Shown here: one piece after another, positions 53,184 through 61,388 of the stretch
Numbering within the stretch: the first letter of the stretch is position 1
Layout of the letters: each line of letters starts with the position of its first letter
Source of the DNA: Sphingomonas sp. SRS2
GTDB taxonomy: Bacteria > Pseudomonadota > Alphaproteobacteria > Sphingomonadales > Sphingomonadaceae
NCBI RefSeq assembly: GCF_000971055.1
Contig: NZ_LARW01000102.1
Location: 1 to 64,000 of the forward strand
Reading direction: 5' to 3'
DNA length: 64,000 nt
The notes under the pieces: model-generated
What the model was told of the DNA's origin: nothing
The model's database searches: none
Seen by the model: only the letters and a program-made list of their open reading frames with translations
Translations under genes and position numbers: made by a program

Positions 53184-53978
53184 TTATCTTACGTCGAACG
53201 TCTTGGCTTTTGCCATGATCGCCGGGCGATCGACCTCAGCCTTGCCGATCGGATTGCCCAGCTGCGTATATTTGAGCGCACTCTGAAGCGCGCTCGATCG
53301 GTTCATGTCCAGTGCTTCCCAGATCGCCCGGAGCGTGCCCTGGACCGCGGCGGCGGGCTTTTCGGCAATCGCCCGCGCCAGCGCGTGGGCGCGCGGCCAT
53401 AATGCGACATCGGAGGTGACTTCGGTGACCAGGCCGATGCGCAGCGCGGTCTGTGCGCCGATCCTTTCGTCATTGCCCAGAAGCGCCATCCGCAGGACCT
53501 CGTGCAGCCCGATCTTGTGGCTGAGCCCGATCGGCTCCAGCGCCGCGACCATGCCGTAAGTGACGTGCGGATCGAAAAAGGTGGCATCCTCCGAACAGAT
53601 GATGATGTCGCTTTCGTTGAGCCAGTAGAAGGCGCCGCCCGCGCACATGCCATGGACCGCGGCAATCACGGGCTTCCAGCAACCCATGGCCTTGGGCGCG
53701 AGGCGCTGGCCCGGATCGACCTGGCTCCAGATGTTCGCCACATTGCTGACGGGGCTTGGCCCCCTCACGTCCATCCCCGTCGAAAAGGCCTGGCCTGCGG
53801 CGGCGCGGAGCACGACGGCGTGAATGTCGTCATCGAGCGCGATGTGGCGCCAAAGCATCTCGAATTCGTCGATCATCCGAAGATCGAAGGAATTCAGCGC
53901 ATGGGGTCTGTTCAGGGTGATGGTGGCGACATGGTCGTCGCCCGTTTCGAACAGTACCGATTGCAGATCATCGATCAC
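53184..53978 (-). CDS. enoyl-CoA hydratase/isomerase family protein; GTG start
   Basis: GTG 53978 (VIDDLQSVLFETGDDHV) follows CGGGAGAGATGC and gives 264 residues; a TTG at 53993 is the next option. GQAFSTGMDVRGPSPV and HGMCAGGAFYWLNESDIIIC form the oxyanion hole. The active-site region FFDPHVTYGMVAALEPIGLS has Asp where the first Glu is usual, a variant seen also in the gene at 35075. It is preceded by the phosphotransferase gene (21-bp gap), so four genes from 56998 down to 53184 form an operon. Confidence 0.88.
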   Translation of the reverse strand: MIDDLQSVLFETGDDHVATITLNRPHALNSFDLRMIDEFEMLWRHIALDDDIHAVVLRAAAGQAFSTGMDVRGPSPVSNVANIWSQVDPGQRLAPKAMGCWKPVIAAVHGMCAGGAFYWLNESDIIICSEDATFFDPHVTYGMVAALEPIGLSHKIGLHEVLRMALLGNDERIGAQTALRIGLVTEVTSDVALWPRAHALARAIAEKPAAAVQGTLRAIWEALDMNRSSALQSALKYTQLGNPIGKAEVDRPAIMAKAKTFDVR

Positions 53979-53999
53979 GCATCTCTCCCGCAAATATCG

Positions 54000-55391
54000 C
54001 TAGCTCAGTTTCTCATAATGCCGATCGGCCAGCGCCCCCAACAGGTCGCTGCCGATCGCGGTTTCGAAGGAAACGCGCTGATGCAGGAGGCCGATCGCGG
54101 TAGTGACCGGAATGTCCCTGGCATCGATCGCGTTCGCCAGCGCGGTATCGGCATCGGACAGCGCAGCGAAAGGCCGCGCAAGCGCTTCGGAAATCGCCAC
54201 CCGCTCGATCTCGTCAAGCGCCGGCCCCAGCCTGTTGCGGCTCTTCCAGAATTTGATGACGCGCGCGAGCCCCTTCATCCGGTCGCGCGCGACATTGTCA
54301 TCGACCCGCGGCACGATCCGTTCCCTGAGATCGTCGAGCGCTATCTCGTAGAAGCGCTCCGACGAAGGTGCGTCGACTTCGGCGATCGCGACAGGCGGCA
54401 GCGGCATCGCGCAGCATTCGGCAAGTGCCTCGACCGCCAGCCGGCGGTGCAGCAGATTATAGGTCAGCACCGCGCCCAATGTGCCGCCGAACGTCCCTTT
54501 CTCCTGGCGCAGGGTGCGGAATTGATCGGTTATCACCGCGGCGTGGCAGATCAGGCGCCAGTAGCGAATGCGGTCTTCGTCGATATCCTGGCCACCGGCC
54601 GCGCGATAGGCCGCGAGCAGCAACCCGATCGGCGTGAAGGGCACGATCGCGCTGCGGATCGTGAGCCAGGCGAGATCTTCCATCGCATCGCCGAAATGGG
54701 CCAGTTCCCAATCGAGCAACGCCGTGACCCGGCGGTCGGCATGGAGGAAATTGCCGGGCCCCGCGTCGCCATGAACGAGGACGGTGCGGACCTCGCCGCT
54801 CGGTATATTCTCTTCCAGCCAGCGATATAGCAGGCTCAGGAGAGGGTCGCACTCCGCCGATGCGCCGTGCCGCAACCGCATTTCCGCGATCCGCCTGCGC
54901 GCATGGTCCTGCGCGGTCTCCGCCGGTTCGCCAAGCGCGGTGGGACCGGCGCCGTCTATCGGCACGCGGTGGAGCGCGGCGAGCTGCGCCATGTAATCGA
55001 GCGAGACGTCATGCTCGACGGACTTGTCGTCGAACCGGGCGGCGCCGTCCGCGCGCCGCATGAGGATCGCCCTCAGCTCAGGGAAGGAGGCCAGCACTTC
55101 GGGCACCGGCAGCCCGGCGGTGTGCGCCAGCTGCAGCGCAGCGGCTTCGCGCCGTATGAAATCGGCGCGTTCCGTGTCACTTGCCCGGCGGACATCATAA
55201 GCCAGGAAGGCATCGATGCGATCGCCGTCGCGATCGAGCTCGAGATAGGCGCCCTCGCGCGATGCGCCGCCGCCGACATGGCGCCGAAACGAGACGATCC
55301 GGCGGGCGGTGGCGCGTTCGACCGCATCGACCAGCACCGGGGGCAGCCCGCTGGTCTCAATGGGCGGGTCCGGTGCCTTTCCGCGCCTCAT
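54000..55391 (-). CDS. APH-fold phosphotransferase, LvaA/ACAD10-like
   Basis: 463 residues; ATG overlaps the ligase stop (ATGA). The catalytic loop LVHGDAGPGNFL has Asp and Asn of the HGDxxxxN motif, and LLDWELAHFGDAMEDLAW carries the metal-binding Asp. The last 170 residues are extra to aminoglycoside kinases. Proteins of this type next to ACADs, ligases and crotonases include LvaA of levulinate degradation and the kinase part of human ACAD10/11, which phosphorylate 4-hydroxyacyl-CoA so that phosphate can leave. A like role is inferred, not antibiotic resistance. Confidence 0.85.
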   Translation of the reverse strand: MRRGKAPDPPIETSGLPPVLVDAVERATARRIVSFRRHVGGGASREGAYLELDRDGDRIDAFLAYDVRRASDTERADFIRREAAALQLAHTAGLPVPEVLASFPELRAILMRRADGAARFDDKSVEHDVSLDYMAQLAALHRVPIDGAGPTALGEPAETAQDHARRRIAEMRLRHGASAECDPLLSLLYRWLEENIPSGEVRTVLVHGDAGPGNFLHADRRVTALLDWELAHFGDAMEDLAWLTIRSAIVPFTPIGLLLAAYRAAGGQDIDEDRIRYWRLICHAAVITDQFRTLRQEKGTFGGTLGAVLTYNLLHRRLAVEALAECCAMPLPPVAIAEVDAPSSERFYEIALDDLRERIVPRVDDNVARDRMKGLARVIKFWKSRNRLGPALDEIERVAISEALARPFAALSDADTALANAIDARDIPVTTAIGLLHQRVSFETAIGSDLLGALADRHYEKLS

Positions 55392-56998
55392 CGTGCGATA
55401 TCCCTGGTGCGGTCGCGAAGCATTGTCTTGAGGATCTTGCCTGATGGATTGCGCGGGAAATCATCGATGATGAACAGGTGTTCGGGCGTCTTCTGCCGTG
55501 CGATGCCGCGTGTCTCAAAATGGAGGACGAGATCGTCCAGGGTCAGCGGCACATCGCCGTTGAGCGTGACGAACGCGGCGACCCGCTCGCCATAGGTCGG
55601 ATCGGGTATCCCTACCGCCGCGGCCTCGGCGATCCGCGGATGCAGCAGCAGTGCATCCTCGACCTCCTTCGACGAGATATTCTCTCCCCCGCGGATGATG
55701 ATGTCCTTCTTCCGGTCGACGATGGTCAGAAGCCCCGCCGCGTCGAGCACGCCGATGTCGCCGGTGCGGTACCATCCATCGGATGTGAACGCCGCAGCGT
55801 TCAGGCTCGGGTCCAGATAGCCCTCGAACAGTTCCGGGCCGATCGACTCGACTTCGCCGCGCTCGCCGATGGCGGCGAGCTCCCCGGCGTCGTTTCTCAG
55901 CCTGACCGCGCATCCGTGCATCGCTGCTCCGTCGGTGAATGCCCGGGCGTGGAGCGGATCGTGGGGCAGCGATGAGGTTGCCGTCGGCTGCTCGGTGCAG
56001 CCCCAGCATCGGAAGCCGGAAATGCCGGCATCGTCCAGCCGTTCGATCAATGTCGGTGATACGCCGGCGCCGCCGACCATCAGTTGCCGAAGCGAGCGCG
56101 GGCGATTTCCGGCGCCGAGCAGCGCATTGACGTGGAACGGTGTGCAAAGGCCCCTGGCGACATCATATCGTTCGATCATCGCAATCGCCCGCCCGAGATC
56201 CCAGCGGTCGAGAAACACGGTGTCTTCCTGCGAGAGGAACGGCCGCAGCGACGCGGTCAGGCCGCCGATATGCCCCGCCGGTGACGTAATCAGCGCGGCA
56301 CCCGCCGGCGCGCGCGCGACGTAGGCGGAACTCTGGATCACTTCGGCCCGCAGGCTGCGGTTGCTGTGCATGACCCCCTTTGGCGCGGAGGTGGTTCCGG
56401 ACGTGAAGTTGATCACGCAGATGTCCTCGGGCCGGACAACCGCCTGTGGCGGCTCCGTACCGGTGCCGCGCGACAGCATCTCATCCCAGGTCAGCGCCGG
56501 CCCCGGCATCGCTCCGGTCGCACCGATGACGACGATATTGTCGAGCGCGTGGAACGAGGAGAGGCGCGACACACGATCGCCATAGTCGATATTGCCCCAG
56601 CGGTCGGGCAGGACCAGCGCCTTTGCGCCGGTCTGGGCGAGGAGGAAGTCGACTTCGGCGGGCCCGTAGATATGGACGACCGGAACCAGGATGATGCCCA
56701 GCCGCAGCGTCGCCAGAAACAGCGCGACGCCCTCCTTCCAATGCGGCGTCTGGGACAGGATGATGTCGCCCTGACGCAGGCCGAGCGCAGACAGCCCGGC
56801 CGCAACCGCAACTGATTCCTTCAGGAGGTCCGCGCAGCCGATCTCGGAGGGCCGTTCGAGGGAGGAAAAGACCAGCCGGGTGGCCGGCGCCCGCGCCGTT
56901 TGAGCATCGATCTCGGCGATCAACGGCGTATCGGTCCACAGGCCTTCGACGCGCCATTTCGCGACGAAATCATCGCGTGCAGCATTCTTCGCTTCCAC
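55388..56998 (-). CDS. AMP-forming acyl-CoA ligase (FadD-like); GTG start
   Basis: GTG 56998 follows GAGGGA; 536 residues. ANL motifs are FTSGTTSAPKGVMHSN, RCWGCTEQPTATSSL (in place of YGxTE), WYRTGDIGVLDAAGLLTIVD, RKKDIIIRGGENISSKEVED and NPSGKILKTML with the catalytic Lys. The CWGCTE sequence is that of cyclohexanecarboxylate-CoA ligase-like enzymes. It is the first gene of the operon with the kinase and two crotonases, so its product is likely the kinase or crotonase substrate after hydration. Confidence 0.92.
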   Translation of the reverse strand: MEAKNAARDDFVAKWRVEGLWTDTPLIAEIDAQTARAPATRLVFSSLERPSEIGCADLLKESVAVAAGLSALGLRQGDIILSQTPHWKEGVALFLATLRLGIILVPVVHIYGPAEVDFLLAQTGAKALVLPDRWGNIDYGDRVSRLSSFHALDNIVVIGATGAMPGPALTWDEMLSRGTGTEPPQAVVRPEDICVINFTSGTTSAPKGVMHSNRSLRAEVIQSSAYVARAPAGAALITSPAGHIGGLTASLRPFLSQEDTVFLDRWDLGRAIAMIERYDVARGLCTPFHVNALLGAGNRPRSLRQLMVGGAGVSPTLIERLDDAGISGFRCWGCTEQPTATSSLPHDPLHARAFTDGAAMHGCAVRLRNDAGELAAIGERGEVESIGPELFEGYLDPSLNAAAFTSDGWYRTGDIGVLDAAGLLTIVDRKKDIIIRGGENISSKEVEDALLLHPRIAEAAAVGIPDPTYGERVAAFVTLNGDVPLTLDDLVLHFETRGIARQKTPEHLFIIDDFPRNPSGKILKTMLRDRTRDIAR

Positions 56999-57098
56999 TA
57001 TTCCCTCATGATGCGGCCGTGGGAGTGGCCGTCTGTTCAGCCACTTGCAGGTCCATAATCCGCCCTCTCGACGGCAACGATAAGACGATATTCATCAA

Positions 57099-57108
57099 AA
57101 TCATATAA
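57099..57108 (+). promoter_or_regulatory. AATCATATAA motif in a divergent promoter
   Basis: This AT-rich site between the ligase operon (56998, minus) and the SnoaL-like gene (57210, plus) recurs at 7967-7976 (minus strand) and, with one change, at 60344-60353. The region also has TTTTTATCCGATA and TATATGCT that could be -10 boxes. Weak evidence. Confidence 0.35.
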
Positions 57109-57209
57109 CTTTTTATCCGATACCCGGACCCGCGCTAGAAGCCGATAATCTTATTATTGATTTAGACGTTTCTATATGCTCTGCTGGAGATGCAAATCAG
57201 CTATAAGTC

Positions 57210-57710
57210 ATGGAGAGGCGACGGCGCGCAATGGCGAATTCACATCATGAAACGCTGCGCGGCCGGACCGGTGCCGAGGCGCGGATCAAGCGGCTGATTG
57301 CTGCCTACAATATAGCCGGAGACCGGGGCCGGCTGGACGAGATCGCGGCCTGCTTCGCGGCCGACGGCGTTCTGCAGACGCCGCTCTGGCAGGCCGCCGG
57401 CCGGTCCGAAATCGCGGCAGGCCTGCGCAATTCGAACAGTCGCGGCGACTCGGTCGTGCAGTTCGTGCGCCATCATGTCACGACCTCGCTGATAAGCTTT
57501 GACGGCGATGTCGTGACCGGGCGCAGCTATTTCCTGGTGTTCACCCAGATCGGGCCGGATCATGCGGGCGTATATGTCGATCGCTATCGCCAGGAGGATG
57601 GCGAATGGCGCATCGCTCACCGGCAGGTCCGCATCGACTGGAAGGCGCCTGAATCGCTGTTCGTCAACCAGCCGGTCAGCCGGGTGAATTCATCGGGAGG
57701 GCCACGATAA
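57210..57710 (+). CDS. SnoaL-like / NTF2 family protein
   Basis: 166 residues from ATG 57210; a second ATG at 57231 (MANSHHETLR) is equally possible and neither has a good SD. The core is RIKRLIAAYNIAGDRGRLDE, ACFAADGVLQTP, then FVRHHVTTSLISFDGDVVTG and GVYVDRYRQEDGEWRIAHRQ, the usual SnoaL_4 order, with His in HHVTT near the pocket. Members are isomerases or dehydratases acting on ring compounds. The stop overlaps the SDR start (TAATG), so it heads an operon of three. Confidence 0.85.
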   Translation: MERRRRAMANSHHETLRGRTGAEARIKRLIAAYNIAGDRGRLDEIAACFAADGVLQTPLWQAAGRSEIAAGLRNSNSRGDSVVQFVRHHVTTSLISFDGDVVTGRSYFLVFTQIGPDHAGVYVDRYRQEDGEWRIAHRQVRIDWKAPESLFVNQPVSRVNSSGGPR

Positions 57711-58561
57711 TGCCGTTGAGGGAGCCGCCATCGGGCAATGTTCCTTTCCTTCCCGCCGATACGCTGGCGGGCCGGGTCGCGCTGGTGACGGGCGGCGGTT
57801 CGGGATTGGGCCTGGCGATGGCGGAGGGCTTCGCGGAGGCAGGCGCCGACGTGGCGCTGATCGGGCGCGGTTCCGCCAGGCTCGAACAGGCGGCGGCGCG
57901 GCTCGAACGGCTGGGCCGGCGGGTCGTGATGGCGACCGCCGACGTCAGAGAGCCCGAGCAGATTGTCGCGGCATTCGACGCGGTCGAAGCCCAGCTCGGC
58001 CCGGTATCGATCCTCGCCAACAATGCCGGGGCCAATTTTGCGGCGCGCGCCGAGCAGATGAGCGCCAACGCATTTCGGGCCGTCACCAGGATCGCCTATG
58101 ACGGCACCTTCTTTTGCTCGACGGAATTTGCCCGCCGCAGCATACGGGACGGCCGGCCCGGCGTCATCATCAACAATGCGGCGCCCTATGCATGGACGGG
58201 ATTTCCGTGCGACGCGCATTCGGCGCCCGCCAAGGCGGCCACCGTCAATCTCACCAAGACGCTGGCGATCGAGTGGGTGAGCGCTGGCATCAGGGTCAAC
58301 TGTATCGCAGCGGGCTTCTTCCCGCATGACGGGTCATTGTCGGCGACCGCCGCGACCGCCGATGCGCGCCTGGGCCCGCATATCCCGGCCGGCAGGCCCG
58401 GCCGGATGCGCGAGCTGAGCTGCACTGCGGCCTGGCTTGTTTCGGACTATGCCGCCTTTGTGACGGGCGCGGTGCTTGTCATGGACGGCGGAGAATGGTT
58501 GAGGAGGGGGCTGGAGATGCCACATTTTGTCCCGGTACCCGAGCGGGAAGCGCTGTGGTGA
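57710..58561 (+). CDS. SDR of the 2,4-dienoyl-CoA reductase (DECR) type
   Basis: 283 residues. Cofactor loop TGGGSGLG at about 24-31 and NNAGAN at about 104-109. The catalytic stretch is CDAHSAPAKAATVNLTKTLA: Lys is kept but the Tyr of YxxxK is Ser, and a His precedes it, as in peroxisomal/mitochondrial 2,4-dienoyl-CoA reductases where the SDR Tyr is displaced. ALIGRGSARL after the second strand suits NADPH. A role in reducing an enoyl- or dienoyl-CoA is inferred. It overlaps an apparently inactive SDR (GTGA). Confidence 0.85.
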   Translation: MPLREPPSGNVPFLPADTLAGRVALVTGGGSGLGLAMAEGFAEAGADVALIGRGSARLEQAAARLERLGRRVVMATADVREPEQIVAAFDAVEAQLGPVSILANNAGANFAARAEQMSANAFRAVTRIAYDGTFFCSTEFARRSIRDGRPGVIINNAAPYAWTGFPCDAHSAPAKAATVNLTKTLAIEWVSAGIRVNCIAAGFFPHDGSLSATAATADARLGPHIPAGRPGRMRELSCTAAWLVSDYAAFVTGAVLVMDGGEWLRRGLEMPHFVPVPEREALW

Positions 58562-59349
58562 CGGGCCTGCCGAAACCGTCCGCCGGCCTGCCGGCGCCGG
58601 GCCCCTCATGGCTCGCCGGACAGACGGGCTGCGTCGCCGGACCGCGCATCGTCCTGACCGAGGCTGCCGTGGCGGCACTGATCGAAAGCGGTGCCACGGT
58701 CGAATCGCTGTTCGACGGCGAGGGGGAGGCGGCGATCGAGGAGATCGAGAAGGGCCGCGGGCCGCTCGATTTCCTCGTACTCGCACCGCCATCGATACAG
58801 CCCGGGGCGGCTTCGGCGATCAGCCCCGATAGCTGGCGGATCGAATGCACCGACCCGCTTGGCCGGCTTGCGAGCATGGCCATCGGCTACGGAAAGCGGC
58901 GCGTCGCGGATCGCCGGGGCGGATCGATTCTCTTTCTGACCAATGGATTGGCGGAAGGCGGGACGGCGGGGGCGCTGACGGGTGCCATCGTCGACGCGGG
59001 TATCGAAACGCTCACCAGGGCCCTGGCCGCCGAATGGGCCGGGCATGACATTCGGGTGAACAGCGTCGTCGCCGGGCTGTTCGGCGCGGATGATGCCCGG
59101 CAACGCCTCAACCTATCGTCGTCGAGCGATCTGGCGCGAACCGTTCCGGCGCACCGCTTCGGCGAACCGCGCGAGCTAGGCTGGGCGGTCAGCTGGCTCA
59201 GTTCGGGCTTTGCCGCCTATATAACCGGGGCGACGCTGACCGTGGATGGCGGCCACCATCTGCGCCGGCAACTGCTCGACCCGGCGATTTCCGCGCGGTT
59301 GTCAGCCGGCGGCGAGATTGCCGGGGGAAAGGCTGGTCTGGCGGAGTGA
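58558..59349 (+). CDS. degenerate SDR, likely non-catalytic partner of the preceding reductase
   Basis: 263 residues from GTG 58558. The C-terminal half is SDR: DAGIETLTRALAAEWAGHDI, RVNSVVAGLFGADD, FGEPRELGWAVSWLSSGFAA and ITGATLTVDGGHHLRRQL. The N-terminal glycine-rich loop (TGxxxGIG) is absent: that region reads GPRIVLTEAAVAALIESGAT. No Ser-Tyr-Lys set is found where expected. Coupled directly to the DECR-type gene, it may form a heteromeric reductase, as some FabG-like and HSD17B8/CBR4 enzymes do. Its end overlaps the convergent nitronate monooxygenase by 48 bp. Confidence 0.75.
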   Translation: MTGLPKPSAGLPAPGPSWLAGQTGCVAGPRIVLTEAAVAALIESGATVESLFDGEGEAAIEEIEKGRGPLDFLVLAPPSIQPGAASAISPDSWRIECTDPLGRLASMAIGYGKRRVADRRGGSILFLTNGLAEGGTAGALTGAIVDAGIETLTRALAAEWAGHDIRVNSVVAGLFGADDARQRLNLSSSSDLARTVPAHRFGEPRELGWAVSWLSSGFAAYITGATLTVDGGHHLRRQLLDPAISARLSAGGEIAGGKAGLAE

Positions 59350-60300
59350 CGCGCATGGCTCGGGCGATGACGGGACCAGGGTCAGCCGGGCCTGATGATA
59401 TTCGGCGGTGAGCTGTGCGATCACGCCGGCAACGGTTGATGGGGATGTGATCAGACCCACCGCGTGACCCGCACTCCATATATCCTTCCAGGCCTTGACC
59501 CCGGGCGGCAGATCGGGCGTCCGCGGCGCACGCAGTGGCGGCAGTTGGTCGGGATCGAGCCCCGCGGCCAGAAGCGACTGGCGGATGAAGCTGGCCGGGA
59601 GCCCGGAGATCCGGTCGGTATAGACGATGTCCGATGTCGCCGCCTCGACAAGGAGCTGCTTGTAGGGATCCGATGCCAGCGACTCGGCCGTGGCGATGAA
59701 CCGCGTACCGACATAGGCAAAGTCCGCGCCCAGTGCCTGCGTCGCGAGTATCGCGCGACCGTCGCCGATGCCGCCGCCGACGATGATCGCGCCATCGAAC
59801 ATGGCCCGGACCTGGGGAGTCAGGGCAAAGGCGGATTGTGCGCCCGAGTGCCCCCCGGCGCCCGCGCAGACCAGAATGATCCCGTCGACGCCGGCCTCCG
59901 CCGCCTTTCGGGCATGGTCGAGATTGGTGACGTCGTGAAAGACCAGGCCGCCCCAGTCGTGAACCCGTTTGACGGCCTCCGATGGGTCGCCGACGCTGGT
60001 TATGACGATCGGAACCCCGGCCGCCGCGCATTTTTCCAGCTGTTCCCGGCGGATGGGACTGCGCAACACGATGTTCACCGCATAGGGAGCCGGAGGTATC
60101 GGACCCGGCTCGGCGAGGCGGCGCTCGATCGTCGCGAGCCAGTCCGCCAGAAGTTCTGGATCGCGGGCGTTGAGCGCCGGAAAGCTTCCGATGACTCCAG
60201 CGCGGCAGGCGGCCACCACCAGATCGACCCCCGACACCAGAAACATCGGCGCGGTTATCACCGGCAACGTCGTGAGAGCCTTGAATCCGTCAATGTTCAT
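59302..60300 (-). CDS. nitronate monooxygenase / 2-nitropropane dioxygenase family protein
   Basis: 332 residues; ATG 60300 follows GGAGGCAGGA. A TIM barrel with MFLVSGVDLVVAACRAGVIG, AGAGGHSGAQSAFAL containing the catalytic His, GGGIGDGRAILATQALGADF for FMN phosphate and YVGTRFIATAESLA. Class II proteins of this family oxidise nitronates, but many in catabolic clusters have no nitro substrate and may act as enoyl reductases or FMN oxidases. It is the intact relative of the half-gene fused to the kinase at 50764. Confidence 0.9.
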   Translation of the reverse strand: MNIDGFKALTTLPVITAPMFLVSGVDLVVAACRAGVIGSFPALNARDPELLADWLATIERRLAEPGPIPPAPYAVNIVLRSPIRREQLEKCAAAGVPIVITSVGDPSEAVKRVHDWGGLVFHDVTNLDHARKAAEAGVDGIILVCAGAGGHSGAQSAFALTPQVRAMFDGAIIVGGGIGDGRAILATQALGADFAYVGTRFIATAESLASDPYKQLLVEAATSDIVYTDRISGLPASFIRQSLLAAGLDPDQLPPLRAPRTPDLPPGVKAWKDIWSAGHAVGLITSPSTVAGVIAQLTAEYHQARLTLVPSSPEPCASLRQTSLSPGNLAAG

Positions 60301-60343
60301 TCCTGCCTCCCCAACGCCTGCGAGGACCAGGCAGGCCAGCGAT

Positions 60344-60353
60344 AATCATATAT
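60344..60353 (+). promoter_or_regulatory. AATCATATAT motif in a divergent promoter
   Basis: It lies between the nitronate monooxygenase (60300, minus) and the crotonase (60423, plus), and is similar to 57099-57108 and 7967-7976. Weak evidence. Confidence 0.3.
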
Positions 60354-60422
60354 ACCATTAAGCTGATTATAGCCTATCATGCAAGCGGCCGACTCGCTGT
60401 CGGAGACGGATCAAGGGAGAGG

Positions 60423-61268
60423 ATGACCGCATCGGTGGAACAGCTCGTGCTCGATCAACGGCAAGGCGGCGTCGCGATTCTGACGCTGAACCGCCCGGAC
60501 GTCCTGAATGCGATCAATGATGCGCTGATGGCGGCGCTGCTCAGCGCGATCCGGTCGCTCGCGGCGGACGAGTCGGTTCGCTGCGTCGTCGTGACCGGGG
60601 CGGGCCGCGGTTTCTGTTCGGGCGGCGACATGAAGAACCGCCCATCGCCGCAGGGCGGCGCGCGGCCAAGCGCGGAACAGCGAGCGGCGTTCCTGCGCAA
60701 GGCGATGGATGCCGCATCTCTGTTGCACAGCATGCCCAAGCCGACCATCGCCATGATTAACGGCCCATGCGCAGGCGCGGGCGTTGGCCTTGCCGGCGCA
60801 TGCGACATCCGGTTCGCGGCACGTTCGGCCACGATCCGCAGCGCGTTCGTCGAGGTCGGGCTCGCCGGAGATTATGGTGCGACATGGTTTTGGACACAGC
60901 TGCTGGGCAGTGCGAAGGCCCGCGAGTTCTTTCTTCTCTCAAAGCGATTCACGGCCGGGGAGGCGCTCGACTTCGGTCTCGTCACCCGGGTGTTCGATGA
61001 CTCCGATCTTCTCACCGAAACACTGGCGCTTGCGAACAACATGGCCGACAACAAGCCGTGGGCGTTTCGTCTGGCCAAGGACAGCCTCAACCATGCGCTG
61101 AGCAACGATCTGCCCGCGCAGCTCGATGTGGAAGCCGCCAACAGCGTCAAGGCCGCGGCGGAAGTACGCCGCGACTGGAAGGCAAGGCAGGCCGCCGACG
61201 CGCGGGAGGCCGGCCGGGACGAGGTGATCGCGGCATCAGCGGAGCGGTCGGCGGAACCGCCAGGCTAG
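60423..61268 (+). CDS. enoyl-CoA hydratase/isomerase family protein
   Basis: 281 residues; ATG follows AAGGGAGAGG. The oxyanion loops are GAGRGFCSGGDMKNRP and INGPCAGAGVGLAGACDIRF. The active-site strand is IRSAFVEVGLAGDYGATWFW, with the first Glu kept and the second Asp-like, similar to 1,2-epoxyphenylacetyl-CoA isomerase-like enzymes. The tail is longer than usual and charged (DWKARQAADAREAGRDEV). It is divergent from the nitronate monooxygenase and 120 bp before the LysR gene on the same strand. Confidence 0.9.
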   Translation: MTASVEQLVLDQRQGGVAILTLNRPDVLNAINDALMAALLSAIRSLAADESVRCVVVTGAGRGFCSGGDMKNRPSPQGGARPSAEQRAAFLRKAMDAASLLHSMPKPTIAMINGPCAGAGVGLAGACDIRFAARSATIRSAFVEVGLAGDYGATWFWTQLLGSAKAREFFLLSKRFTAGEALDFGLVTRVFDDSDLLTETLALANNMADNKPWAFRLAKDSLNHALSNDLPAQLDVEAANSVKAAAEVRRDWKARQAADAREAGRDEVIAASAERSAEPPG

Positions 61269-61388
61269 GGCGAGCAGGCCGACGAGCGCGCCATGGCGCA
61301 CGAGCGGTTGCGCGGCGGTATCGAGACTGGCAATTTACCCCCGCCGGGAAGGCCGCGAGGATCGGCGCCGACGAATTGCAGGAGATGA

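Noticed and set aside
54000-55391. Aminoglycoside resistance gene
   Set aside because: The APH fold is shared, but length, C-terminal extension and operon partners fit acyl-CoA metabolism.
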